64,000 bases of DNA, from positions 68,095,321 to 68,159,320 of the forward strand of contig NC_059075.1 in assembly GCF_020497125.1 (NCBI RefSeq), given 5' to 3'. The stretch comes from Mauremys mutica. Its lineage: Eukaryota; Chordata; Testudines; Geoemydidae. Position numbers and translations under genes: made by a program. The notes under the pieces are model-generated. The model did not search any database and was not told the DNA's origin. It worked only from the letters and a program-made list of their open reading frames with translations. Shown here in pieces: positions 23,878-34,485 of this stretch; positions within the stretch are counted from its first letter, which is position 1, and each line of letters starts with the position of its first letter.

Positions 23878-25042
23878 TTAGCACAAATTAACATGTCATG
23901 TTAGTCAACACTTTCCTGACCAGTCTTACTGAACTTGAGGGTGGGAGTAGTACAAGATTTCAACACTTCAGTTACAAAATGAATTGCTTAATGTCAAATG
24001 CAGTAATGATCAAAAAATCACGAGATAGAGTATGTATGTCTTGATCTCCTGTAATCTTTCTGGAAGAATTTAGCTGAGCTCATACTCTTGCTGGTAAACC
24101 ATTCCTATCTCATATAGGCATCACTTTATTTGCTGATATTCTGCCACTCCCTTGAGGAGGCCCAATTTAACTATCCTGTGCAGCTAATCTATTTTTAAAC
24201 CCCGAAGCATTTTAATGTACCCAGTGAACATTTCCAGAATTTGATCTGAGAATGACTCTTCAAGATTTTCATTAGTAATAATGGGACCATTATACACTTT
24301 ATGGATATTGGCTTCTGTGGTAACTAATTTGCCAGCCATCCAGTTCATCTAGGATGAACTGATCTGTAGTTATGTCATCTTCACTCACCTCTTCTTCCAA
24401 CCTAAGAGGGAGTGGGGGAATTCTCCAGAATTTATGTAGCCTTCTTTATTGTGATGAAAGGCAGTTTTTTCAACCCAGTGAGTGAGGTTTGACTACAAAA
24501 ATTATCGATATTTACATGAAAAAAAATCTCCTTCCACAGGCGTGCTGAGGCCTTTTTCACCTCACCCCACCTCAGCTCATACAGGAAATTCCCTCATGCT
24601 CAGTTTCTGGCCTCCAATACGAGTCTTAAGAAGTGTCTGTATGCCCATGATCCAATAAGGTAGAGTGAGGATGATCATAAATGTTATGAACTAAAGTTTT
24701 ACAAATAATGTGCTGTACTGTTCTAATTAATGGTATTTTTAGTAAAGATATGACTACAGCTGAGTTATGAGCCCTCTTCAATTGATTTGAGACATAATAT
24801 TTCTATTAACACACATTCAAGGGAACAGTACTGATGATTTGTGTATGATATGGTACCTTTTTCTTGCAAGCCTGAAATTGCTTTACAGAATTACTAGGTA
24901 AGGAGAACTTCACTCATTACCAAAATGTAGCCACATCAATGGTGGAAAGTGATGATAGCTATTTAACAGCTCACAGCATCACCCCACAACAAATTAGAGG
25001 AGGCAGTAAAGGATACACTGTTCAAATAGAACTGCATTTACA
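23878..25042. other. DCAF5 intron, no gene seen
   Basis: AT-rich, unique-looking sequence. No element ends were recognised. Confidence 0.5.
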
Positions 25043-25044
25043 TA

Positions 25045-25412
25045 CAGTAGAACCTCAGAGTTAGGAACTGACCGGTGAACCGCAGTAGGGAAGCAGCAGA
25101 AACAAACAAACAAAAAAAACAGAAAAACCAACAATAGTAAAACTACTTTAAAAAAAAAAAAAGGCGGGGGGGGGAGGGAAACCTTGTCAAATTTTTGTAA
25201 ACTAAGGAAACTTTCTATGCTTGTTTCATTTAAATTAAGATGCTTAAAAGGAGCATTTTTCTTCTGCATAGTAAAGTTTTAGAGCTGTATTGAGTCAATG
25301 TTCAGTTGTAAACTTTTGAAAGAACAACCATAACGTTTTGTTCAGAGTTACAAACATTTCAGTTACAAACAATCTCAATTCCACCTGTGTTTGTAATTCT
25401 GAGATTCTACTG
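25045..25412. mobile_element. Tc1/mariner-type (Tigger-like) inverted-repeat element
   Basis: Ends read CAGTAGAACCTCAGAGTTAG at the left and its near reverse complement, finishing GAGATTCTACTG, at the right. Both are flanked by TA (25043-25044 and 25413-25414), the Tc1/mariner target. The inverted repeats extend about 25-30 bp, and a second inner pair (CAAACATTTCAGTTACAAAC region) is present. The 368-bp interior contains an A-rich run and a G8 run and no transposase frame, so this is a non-autonomous copy. Confidence 0.75.
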
Positions 25413-25504
25413 TATGTGGAATGTAACTACATGTGTTGGCATCTTTCCAGGACTCTGGAACAAACTCTGCTTGTCTTGCAAATAATTGTAGTTTAGAGAG
25501 ATTT

Positions 25505-25680
25505 TCCCAGTGGGTAGGCTGGGTCATTCCCCACTCCACAGTAAGCTCTCCAGTGATTTGTTCAGCCTAGTTTTAAATGTCCCACACAACGGGGCTTTCA
25601 TTGCTTACCTTGAGAAACTTATGTCACAATAGAATATTTCTTTAAAAGCTAGGAAGCTTAGAAGCGTTTTTCCAACTTTC
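25505..25680 (-). mobile_element. CR1-like fragment, related to 30750-30960
   Basis: The phrase CAGTAAGCTCTCCAGTGATT, then GTTTTAAATGTCCCAC and GGGGCTTTCATTGCTTACC, parallels 30789-30860 in the same order and orientation. Both look like reverse-strand coding sequence of an old CR1-type LINE. The family call is by recall. Confidence 0.45.
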
Positions 25681-26954
25681 TCCATATATGTTTGATTATT
25701 TTTAATAGGGATAATGTAATATACATGTATAAGTGCCAGCGATCACACTTCATTCACCCTTTTCCCTCCCTCCTTGAAGATGGTGGAACATTTGTTCCCA
25801 TGCTTCCCCCACATCCCCAGTTCCTATCCAGTTCTGTTACTTTTCAGAAATCATCAATGACTTGGTGAGTTTTTTAGCTAATTCCCTCATTAAAGCTATG
25901 GACTCCTCATCAAAGGGTAGAAGTGGACAGAGACTGTTTTATCTTTCTTCTGATGGATAGCATTTCCTGCAGCACAGGGCACCCTAGCACCATGCAAGGA
26001 CATTGGTCATTTATTTGGGTAACCAAATCTAGTATTTCTACAAGTTTCTGTTGGCAGTGAGGAAGGCTGAAGTGAGATGAGATGTAGGCCCCACCCATAC
26101 TGCTCAGCAAAACTGTTAGAACCTTGTTTAACTGTTCGTGGTTTTTCAACAGAATTTACCAAAACCACAGTGGGAGAGGGGTGTGTGTGTATGTGTGTGT
26201 TAAATATCACTCCAAGAAGCTGTTTTAGCAACAGGAATTTTATTATTATTTTGTGGTTGGAGAAGGTGATCAGATGATCACTGAGTTATTTAATTGAAAT
26301 GACTGTTGCCAGACTTTTGAGCTGCTTAATAAATCAGAACAGCAAACTGCATTTCCAAATCTCTCTTAATACCATCTTTTGACTGCAACTCTGTAACAGC
26401 TGGCAGTAACAGGCCTGTCATTGTGGTCCAGTTACTAAATTAATTATGGCAATTTTCAGCATGACTTATGCAATTTTTCTTCCCTTTTTTGCAATGTCAT
26501 TGCAAATGCAAACAGCTCTTCATGCTTGAAGTATTAGATGGCAAGATTTTATTGCATTGGAGACAAGTTTGTACTTTGAGAGCTTAAAGTCCCAACATGA
26601 TTAGTGGAGCTTTATTTTTTTATTTTTATTTTTTGGGGGAAAGTGATCTAATTCAGTGGGAATGTACTCTGGAACACTTTAAATTTAAAAAGTCTGTTGT
26701 GTCTCAGATGACTGGTGATTGGATATAAATCCCTTCATTTCTAGAACCCTGGTTCGAATCCACCTGAGATCACTAGTGACCAAAACTTGTCCATATTGCA
26801 CAAACTACCACCTCAACTACCATTAACAAGTCCTTGTTGGCTTTCTTGGGAGAGAAGGCAAAGCCTGAGTGGGCTGTGAAGGCAGATGCTATGCAGAGAG
26901 GACATCCTCCAGAGTGGAGGCATTGTTGGGCAGCTTGTACTGCTGTATCCAATA
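25681..26954. other. DCAF5 intron, no gene seen
   Basis: Contains a (GT)n-like run at 26180-26200 and T-rich runs near 26612-26632. No element or exon was identified. Confidence 0.5.
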
Positions 26955-28359
26955 GAAGTTAATGTAGTGCCCATCTTTAAAAAAGGGAAGGAGGAGGATC
27001 TGTGGAACTACAGGCCAAACAGCCTCACCTCAGTCCCTGGAAAAATCATGGAGCAGGTCCTCAAGGAATCAATTCTGATACACTTAGAGGAGAGGAAAAT
27101 GATCAGGAACAGTCAGCATGGATTCACCAAGGGAAAGTCATGCCTGACTAACCTAATTGCCTTCTATGATGAGATAACTGGCTCTGTGGATGAGGGGAAA
27201 GCAGTGGATGTGTTATTTCTTGACTTTAGCAAAGCTTTTGATATGGTCTCCCAGAGTATTCTTGCCTGCAAATTAAAGAAGTATGGGCTGGATGAATGGA
27301 CTATAAGGTGGATAGAAAGCTGGCTAGATCTTCAGGCTCAACGAGTAGTGATCAATGGCTCCATGTCTAGTTGGCAACCACTATCAAGCGGAGTGCCCCA
27401 AGGGTCGGTCCTGGGGCCGGTTTTGTTCAATATCTTCATTAATGATCCGGAGGATGGCGTGGACTGTACCCTCAGCAAGTTTGCAGATGACATTACACTG
27501 GGAGGAGTGGTAGATACTCTGGAGGGTAGGGATAGGATACAGAGGAACCTAGACAAATTAGAGGAGTGGGGAAAAAGAAATCTGATGAGGTTCAACAAGG
27601 ACAAGTGCAGACTCCTGCACTTAGGAAGGAAGAATCCCATGCACTGCTACGTACTAGGGACTGAGTGGCTAGGCAGCAGTTTTGCAGAAAAGGACCTAGG
27701 GGTTACAGTGGATGAGAAGCTGGATATGAGTCAACAGTGTGCCCTTGTTGCCAAGAAGGCTAACGGCATTTTGGGCTGTATAAGTAGGAGCATTGCCACC
27801 AGATCGAGGGCATTGATTCAGTCTCTATTAGGCATTGGTGAGGCCTCATCTGGAGTACTGTGTCCAGTTTTGGGCCCCACACTACAAGAAGGATGTGGAA
27901 AAATTGGAAAGAGTCCAGCGGAGGGCAATAAAAATGAGTAGGGGGCTGGAGCACATGACTTATGAGGAGAAGCTGAGGGAACTGGTATTGTTTAGTCTGC
28001 AGAAGAGGAGAATGAGGGGGGATTTGATAGCTGCTTTCAACTACCTGAAAGGGGGTTCCAAAGAGTGTTCTCAGACTGTTCTCAGTGGTACCTGATGACA
28101 GAACAAGGAGTAATGGTCTCAAGTTGCAGTGGGGGAGGTTTAGGTTGAATATTAGGAAAAACTTCACTAGGAGGGTGGTGAAGCACTGGAATGGGTTACC
28201 TAGGGAGGTGGTGGAATCTCCTTCCTTAGAGCTTTTAAGGTCAGGCATGATGAAGCCCTGGCTGCGGTGATTTAGTTGGGGATTGGTCCTGCTTTGAGCA
28301 GGTGGTTGGATTAGATGACATCCTGAGGACTCTTCCAACCCTGATATTCTATGATTCTA
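26955..28359 (+). mobile_element. CR1 LINE, 5'-truncated, with 3' end
   Basis: About 1.4 kb of a CR1 non-LTR retrotransposon. It enters within the reverse-transcriptase domain (VNVVPIFKKGKEEDLWNYRP), runs through the end of ORF2 and finishes with the CR1 3' UTR TTGGATTAGATGACATCCTG and the terminal ATTCTATGATTCTA. The 5' truncation is typical of CR1. It is the best preserved LINE in the window and lies in the intron between the DCAF5 exons at 22428 and 36586, in the sense direction. Confidence 0.92.
26960..28272 (+). pseudogene. CR1 ORF2 reverse transcriptase, partial and frameshifted
   Basis: The first segment is open to 27941. It encodes RT blocks in order: NYRPNSLTSVPGKIMEQVL, QHGFTKGKSCLTNLIAFYDE, VLFLDFSKAFDMV, SGVPQGSVLGPVLFNIFIND and the catalytic KFADD at 27477-27491 (FADD replaces the commoner YADD, as is usual in CR1). 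KDLGVTVDEKLDMSQQC and KKANGILGCISR follow. The frame then shifts near 27830 into a frame reading [20 protein letters not shown]. It shifts again near 28080, where a TGTTCTCAG unit is duplicated, into [20 protein letters not shown]. The N-terminal endonuclease is absent. An upstream ATG at 26886 is chance sequence before the element. It cannot make a working enzyme as it stands. Confidence 0.9.
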
Positions 28360-30744
28360 AGTTTCAGCATCCAGGATTGTCATTCTAGGTCCTTTCACCA
28401 GCATTAAAATAATTTTAATGCATATTTTCAAAAGTGGGGATAACGCTGAGAACAGAAAGGGAAGAGAAACATAAATACCGAACAATGACCATTTTGGTTG
28501 CCCCAGTATTCAGTCTCCTGTCTTTTCATCTTCATTGTGCTGAATTCTTTGGCAACTACTATGTGTGGCTGTAATATGTCCATTTGCCTTAATGCTCAGA
28601 GTCTTTGGCACTTCCACATCCAAGAAAAATAATTTATTTTCCACCTTATAACATCACAAGATTTGTTCCTTTAACTTTGGGAAGAGCATTCTGGAGGACT
28701 ATTGATCATTGTTAAATTTTATGGTGCCAACAATGTGCTAGACACTTTTTTGAGAACTGTATAGCTAAAAGCACCAGCAGACGGTGTTTCTCCTGACAGA
28801 AGAGAAGAGTAAATGTAAAGGGTGTGTTGTTTTTCCAAATTTATTTCAGTAGTTATTCTGGCCTTGTCTGCTTGTTCAACTCCACCAGTGTAGCAACAAG
28901 AGGCTAGGGTAGATGAGGCGCCGACAGCTTTTAGCAACAAAGAATCCTGAGGTAGACAGCCCTGAATTTAGACAGTGATTTTTACTGTAACATTTTTAAA
29001 TCACATGTTTTTGCTGGCAAGTGATGCTGGAGTTTCCCAATCAATTTGACAGTAAGAGGCCGACAGTAACTCCTTGGTACTTAAATCAAATTCCATTGTG
29101 CTATAGAAAGTTCACTTTCTAGCATATCTTGATTCATAGGCATGGCCCTTCCCCTAGAGTCTAGGGAGTGATTTCAGCGACTTAACCATTTAAAATGAAA
29201 ATTGCTAATTGCATTAATGAAGAATGTTGAGTTGGATCATTTAGGGTGGAACTTACTCCCCCCCCCCCCCCGGGACATTTCAAGTAAGAATTTTCATAAT
29301 CAAATTATCCAGCCCACCTACATTCCAGTCACACTAATCAGTTAAAAAAAAACAAACTATTAATGTTTGCTTGTTTCACAAGAGCTGTTCCCAAGAGATA
29401 CTTACAACTCATGCTAGGTCCATGTTATCACCTGCAACTTCCCCTACGGAGGGGATAAAATGTGTAGAAATCTTGAATAATTGGCCATAAAATTTGTTGG
29501 AGGGAGAAGCTGATCTTATGTAGCATCATACTCCCCCTCCCCATCCCAGGTATGGCAAGTGCAATTTAGATGTTTTGGTATTCTAGTGAGGGTGGGGGGA
29601 GGGGCTGCTCCACATGTCAGTCCCCCTGGCAAACCCATGAGGAAATATCCCAAGGAATTAACATTGACTGTCAGCGTTCGTTCCTTCAAGTCCTGCTCTG
29701 CACCTGCAGACTGTCAAGCATGTGGTTTGTTGGGGGGTGGGTTAGATGTTCAAAGACTGGTGGGGAGCCTCCAGCACCAATACCCCGGAGGAAACCCTGC
29801 TCCCACGGCAGGGCACAGTATTACACAGGGACTGACCCTCTGTGCAGAAGCCTCCACTCTCTATGGATGTTTCAGTTTGAGATTTCCCTGTGGATTTCAA
29901 AACATCTCCAGGCCTCCACTTTGTCCACATTATAGACTATTCAACCCCACTCTCTAGAAGGGATAGAATAGAAACCCCAGGTTTTTGCTTAACTTTAGCT
30001 TTGTGTGGTGTTCTGGTTTTGGGTTGTATGTTTGTTTGTTTTTTTTACACACAAGGGTCTGGTCCATGCTGTGTGTATCTGTGGTTTGTTTTTTGTTTGT
30101 GTGTGTGTGTTTGCTTGGGTTTTTTTGCAAATGGGAAGCCATGTATTTTTAAAACTAGAAACAGAGGTGTTTGCTAACATACAGAGAGCCAGACTCTGCC
30201 TGTCCTTTGCATGGGTGCACAAAGGAGTGGGGAGAAGGAAGAATTTAGGATGTTTTACCTGGACTTCTCTTCTCCCCCCTTGTAGGAAACATGCTTAATC
30301 TCATTACCTGTGTTCTACTTATTCATGGGGAGGAATTGAGGCAAGGCCATGGTCTTTCATTACCATCACCATTCCCCACACCACATGACTTCCCTGAGGT
30401 ACAATCCCTCCATGGATTCCCCCTAGCATTATACAACTCAAATACAGGGCTGTGCCCTAAAGGCACTACGTGGCCCAGAATATTATTAATGGAAAAACAA
30501 ATTAATTTAAATTGGCTTGCTACTGCAGTGCCATGTATTACAGATTAATGGTGTTTTGTGTCAAACTGGCAGCAGCTGTGAACATCTGGCCCTTCTCACT
30601 AGTTTTCAGCACTTTGAATAATTCACAAGGCTTGTATGAAGTTACATGTTTGTCTCTGAAACTTCCACTACCTTATATGAACGAGTGGATTTTTTTTTTT
30701 TAATTTATTTTTGAAGTTTTAGATGGAAAAGACTTTGTTAGGTC
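28360..30744. other. DCAF5 intron, no gene seen
   Basis: Contains a C14 run at 29258-29271 and GT-rich sequence around 30095-30115. The open frames at 29559-30298 have no family resemblance and the composition of low-complexity GT/CA DNA. Confidence 0.5.
29258..29271. repeat. Poly(C) tract
   Basis: Fourteen consecutive C. This is unusual in vertebrate introns and prone to sequencing error. Confidence 0.8.
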
Positions 30745-30749
30745 ACTCA

Positions 30750-30960
30750 GTTTGTCCTCAGGAGGCCAGTGGAGGATTGTTCCCTGCAGTAAGTTCTCCA
30801 GAGCCTTGTCCAATTTTAAATGATTTGAGTAATGGGGCTTCCATTACTTTTCAGACTATTCCACATCTCAGTAGACTTCCAACACTAGGGCATTTTTCCA
30901 GCTAATCAGACAATCTGTTACTTATATTCATCCCATTACACCTGAGCAACTCCTCTCCAT
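30750..30960 (-). mobile_element. CR1-like fragment, related to 25505-25680
   Basis: Shares the ordered landmarks CAGTAAGTTCTCCAGAG, ATTTTAAATGATTTGAG and GGGGCTTCCATTACTTTTCA with 25505-25680. It continues with CATCTCAGTAGACTTCCA and TTCATCCCATTACACCTGAG, as expected for reverse-strand CR1 sequence. Confidence 0.5.
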
Positions 30961-32162
30961 TCCAGAATTCCTCAGTGATACCTCTGGTTGTGTGGTCCAA
31001 AAATCTTAATTCCCTCCCAATGCTATGTGGCATTTCAAACTCCTATCTAATTGGCTGGGTACTATCACCTGTAGATCTTGGTTGGCATTACTGCTGTCCA
31101 AGTATAGCTCTTCCCTTCAATATGTTTAACAGCATTTCCTGAATGTATTGGCATGCATGTTTCTAAGTGTAATCTCACTTTGGTATTTCATGCCCTGTTT
31201 GTGGTGGTTCTGTCCAAACTGATATTTGCAGCACTGCATAATTTATTATCAGTGGATTTTATTTCCCTACTGTTAAACCCCTTCTTCCAGATAATTAGTA
31301 CAGATTATAAAAACAGGCCTAATTCTAACCCCTTTGTTGTGGTGTTAGACACCTACATCTTAACATTGCAGGTTATCATTACCTTTTGTCTACTACTAGA
31401 GTCCAGACCTATTTCATAAACTATTATTGTGTTAGCCATTTAAAAACAGTCTAGGAAATTGAAGATATTTAAATACAACTATAATTAGCCTGTGGAATTT
31501 TGTTTTGTTCAGATTTGTAATCCAGGATCTCTAGCATAGAGAAATTAACTCAATGCTAGAAGAATTAGACTCTGCTATAATAATGTAAAATTAAACCAAA
31601 CTGGTTAGTCCATTTGCCTCTGCTTTCTGCTGGATGTAATCGGAAATACCTAGCTCTGTCTCATAAGCCCTGTACTTGCACCACTCTCAGAAATGAGTCA
31701 GATATGTTGGGACACTGTAGCTCCTAGGTGCTATGCTAATACAAATAATAATTAATCATAAAACACATTAAACATTTCTTCCTTTGGAGCAGATAGTTTT
31801 GGTGCATACAAAAGGAGACCTATTACGGTCTCGATTTTTGAGCAACATGTAGGAAGTAGAAGTAGATCAAAAAGTAGCTACCACCCCTGTTAAGCCACTG
31901 AGTAACAGTGATGACAGTACAACTAAACTTACTGTCTTCATGGGAAGAATCATATAAAAAGTAAGTTTAAATAAACTTTTTGATTCTAAACTTTCGGAAA
32001 AGAGGATTTAAAAAAAATAATAATAAAAAACACCCTAAAGTCAAAAGTGAACAAAAAAAAAAAGGGCAGCAAGGGGAAAAATAAAATCTGTGTAGTCAAA
32101 TGGCCTAATACAAGAGATTATTCTGGCCAAACAGTTGACCTCCATAAAATGGAAGTTCAGTC
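30961..32162. other. DCAF5 intron, no gene seen
   Basis: AT-rich, with A-runs at 32010-32065. No element recognised. Confidence 0.5.
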
Positions 32163-32165
32163 TAA

Positions 32166-32460
32166 GGGCTGGTCTACACTAAGGGGAAAAATCGATATAA
32201 GATACGCAACTTCAGCTACGTGAATAACGTAGCTGAAGTCGAAGTATCTTATATCGATAACTTACCCGTCCTCACGGCGCGGGATCGATCTCCGGGGCTC
32301 TCCATATCGACGCCGCCACCGCCGTTCGCGGTGGTGGAGTTCCGGAATCGATATAAGCGCGTTCGGGGATCGATATATCGCGTCTAGATGAGACGCGATA
32401 TATCGATCCCTGAAAAATCGATCGCTACCCGCCGATACGGCGGGTAGTGTAGACGTAGCC
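32166..32460. mobile_element. CpG-rich multi-hairpin Harbinger-type MITE
   Basis: A 295-bp element flanked by TAA on both sides (32163-32165 and 32461-32463), the TWA-type target of PIF/Harbinger. The terminal inverted repeats are GGGCTGGTCTACACTA and GGCTACGTCTACACTA. Nearly all of the interior is inverted repeat. One hairpin pairs ATCGATATAAGATAC with its complement around an inner ACTTCAGCTACGT/ACGTAGCTGAAGT stem. A second is CACCGCCGTTCGCGGTGG. A third pairs GGGATCGATATATCGCGTCT with its complement around AGATG. A fourth pairs CTACCCGCCG with CGGCGGGTAG. CpG is far more frequent than in the surrounding intron, which suggests a recent insertion. No coding capacity. Confidence 0.9.
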
Positions 32461-32463
32461 TAA

Positions 32464-32759
32464 GTGAAGCCAACAGAAAGAAGCAAACTATGGCAAATAA
32501 AACTGAAGATGGACTTAGGAATTTGAACCGCTAATCACCAAAACCTCCCAAAATCTAAATATATTGGAAGATGAAACCCTATTAGAATGAGTCTGCCAGA
32601 TCACTATGGAGTAAGTGGTTAGAGCATTAGCACATTACAGTAAAGGTAAATAACTTGTTTGCATTAGCCTTCACCACTGTCAGAGACTGAGGTGTCTGAA
32701 AACAAAGTGCCAGAGCAAACTGACATGTACGACAAGTAAATGGATGAGAATACTGTTAT
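32464..32759. other. DCAF5 intron, short unassigned stretch
   Basis: No feature seen. Confidence 0.5.
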
Positions 32760-32905
32760 GGGTTTTGCCAGAAGCTAGGAATGGATCACTTGATGGTTAC
32801 CTGTTCTGTTCATTCCCTCTATGGCCCTGGCATAGGCCACTGTCAAAGACAGGATACTGGGCTAGATGGACCTTTGGTCTGACGCAGTATGGCTATTCTT
32901 ATGGG
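32760..32905 (+). mobile_element. CR1 3'-end fragment
   Basis: Forward copy of the module seen reversed at 11735, 16438 and 59205. It ends GATGGACCTTTGGTCTGACG, then CAGTATGGCTATTCTTATGG, with the TTCTTATG-type tail. Confidence 0.75.
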
Positions 32906-33814
32906 TTGAATTAAACCTTGTTATGGGTCCAGTATAACCGCCATTTTACATTCAGGACAAATGTGAAGAAGCCATTGTAATCAGGTGACTGAAACCGTTA
33001 AGTGGCCACTACCCGAAACACAGGCCCATGTCTCCTGTCAAAATGAAGGCACATCCAAGGCCACTCAAGAATTTGAATTATATGGGTAGGAGCTCAGCTA
33101 GGCATTGTTTGAGTAAGTGTGTGTACGTGAGATTGAAAAACAGAACAGTGAGAGAAGCAGAGAGAAACCCAAGCAAACAGTAACAAAAGTCTTGATAATG
33201 TCACCCTTTTTGGAAAGGAAGGCTTAGACAGTTCCTTTGCTCGCTATTCTCTTGTTTGATTTTTCCTGTATTCAGAGAAACAGTACTTTATGTATATTTT
33301 TTGTAAATAAATTAAAATTGCATCAAAGAAATACATGACTCTTACCAATGTCTCACCCTAACTGGAACAACCTAGAAGACCCTGAATTTTTGGCTAGCCA
33401 CATAAGTCACAAGGGGTAAGAATCTCATCAGTAACATTAGAGAGTATAAAAAAATTACTGTAAGGGATATAAACACTTGTGTTTGGAAGCATAAGATCAC
33501 CATTAACTGATAGGGTTAGAATAACCTGCTTATAGGGAGATTTTTCTGTAATTGTCCATTTTAGGTTTTCTTTGATCTTCCTCTGAAGCATTTGATATTG
33601 GCCACAGGATACTGGACTAGATTAGCCGGATGAGTCTGGTCCGGCAAGTGGAGTCTCTGTTAGCTGAAATGATAAGAATCTCCAGTTTTGGAGCAGAATG
33701 TTTGGAGATCCTTTCCCATTGTCGCTGAATTTCTGAGTGGCCACACTTTGCAGCATAGTGACAGCTGTGAAGTTCTGGATGCCCACGTATTTAAGATCTT
33801 TTGAATTTACATGT
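32906..33814. other. DCAF5 intron, no gene seen
   Basis: Nothing assignable. There is an AT-rich stretch at 33290-33320. Confidence 0.5.
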
Positions 33815-34030
33815 TGTTCTCCATCCAGAGCTCTCAATGTACTTTACAAATACTAATCTTCAGGATAACTCTGAGGTAAATAACTGTTATAACCATATTA
33901 CAGATGAGGAAACTGGGGCTCATGGTGAAGTGCCTTGCTCAAGGGCATGCAAGAAGCCTGTGACAAATCTGGGAATAGAGCCCAAGGTGTCTGACTTGTA
34001 AGCCTGTTTTAACCACAAGATCATCCTTCT
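33815..34030 (-). mobile_element. MIR-type SINE, reverse orientation
   Basis: Reverse-strand MIR landmarks are present in order: ATTACAGATGAGGAAACTGG, GAAGTGCCTTGCTCAAGG (the conserved core), GGAATAGAGCCCAAG and CTGACTTGTAAGCC. MIR elements are ancient tRNA-derived CORE-SINEs, so diverged copies are expected in reptiles. Confidence 0.75.
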
Positions 34031-34256
34031 TTTTCCCATTTTATTTCTAGTGCCTGACTCTTAGGAGCATTCCATCCCAATATCAGACCTGAGTCTTGTA
34101 CTACAGTGTGTTCAAATAGCCAGTGTGTAGAATCAGTGGATGGTTTAAAACTTGCCTTCCAGGCATCACTTGTATTGGAAACATTTACTGAACAGCTTCT
34201 GCCTTCTTACTCCTAAGGCTTTTTCCTGGAATGTTTCTCCACCAAGCTAAGAAAAG

Positions 34257-34472
34257 CAGCAAAGAATCCTGTGGCACCTTATAGACTAACAGACGTTTTG
34301 CAGCATGAGCTTTCGCATGAGCTTTCGTGGGTGAATACCCACTTCTTCTTGCATCCGAAGAAGTGGGTATTCACCCACGAAAGCTCATGCTGCAAAACGT
34401 CTGTTAGTCTATAAGGTGCCACAGGATTCTTTGCTGCTTCTACAGAACCAGACTAACACGGCTACCCCTCTG
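34257..34472 (+). mobile_element. Fold-back Penelope-like (?) retroelement, 13-bp target duplication
   Basis: A 216-bp unit flanked by identical copies of AAGCTAAGAAAAG (34244-34256 and 34473-34485), showing it inserted as one piece. The left arm is the near-exact inverted copy of the right arm, meeting around an 8-nt spacer TTGCATCC at 34349-34356. The right arm continues past the palindrome into CAGACTAACACGGCTACCCC at the 3' end. The left arm has a small duplication (GCATGAGCTTTC repeated). The arm apex carries GCAT-CCGAAGA-stem II-CGAAAGCTCATGC, a hammerhead-like layout with one core change. I infer a Penelope-like origin because that class often leaves inverted, truncated copies and carries hammerheads. 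Confidence 0.75.
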
Positions 34473-34485
34473 AAGCTAAGAAAAG

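Noticed and set aside
26886..26954. ATG at 26886 as the start of a real 351-residue gene
   Set aside because: CR1 similarity begins only at about 26955. The preceding codons are chance sequence fused to a 5'-truncated LINE.
27760..28338. 192-codon minus-strand frame
   Set aside because: It is the antisense shadow of the CR1 reverse transcriptase.
29559..30298. Cluster of frames at 29.6-30.3 kb as an exon group
   Set aside because: Sequence is GT/CA-rich and low complexity, frames overlap on both strands, and there is no family similarity.
34257..34472. CRISPR-like or phage-type palindromic array
   Set aside because: It is a single inverted repeat with a target duplication, repeated at distant loci: a mobile element, not an array.
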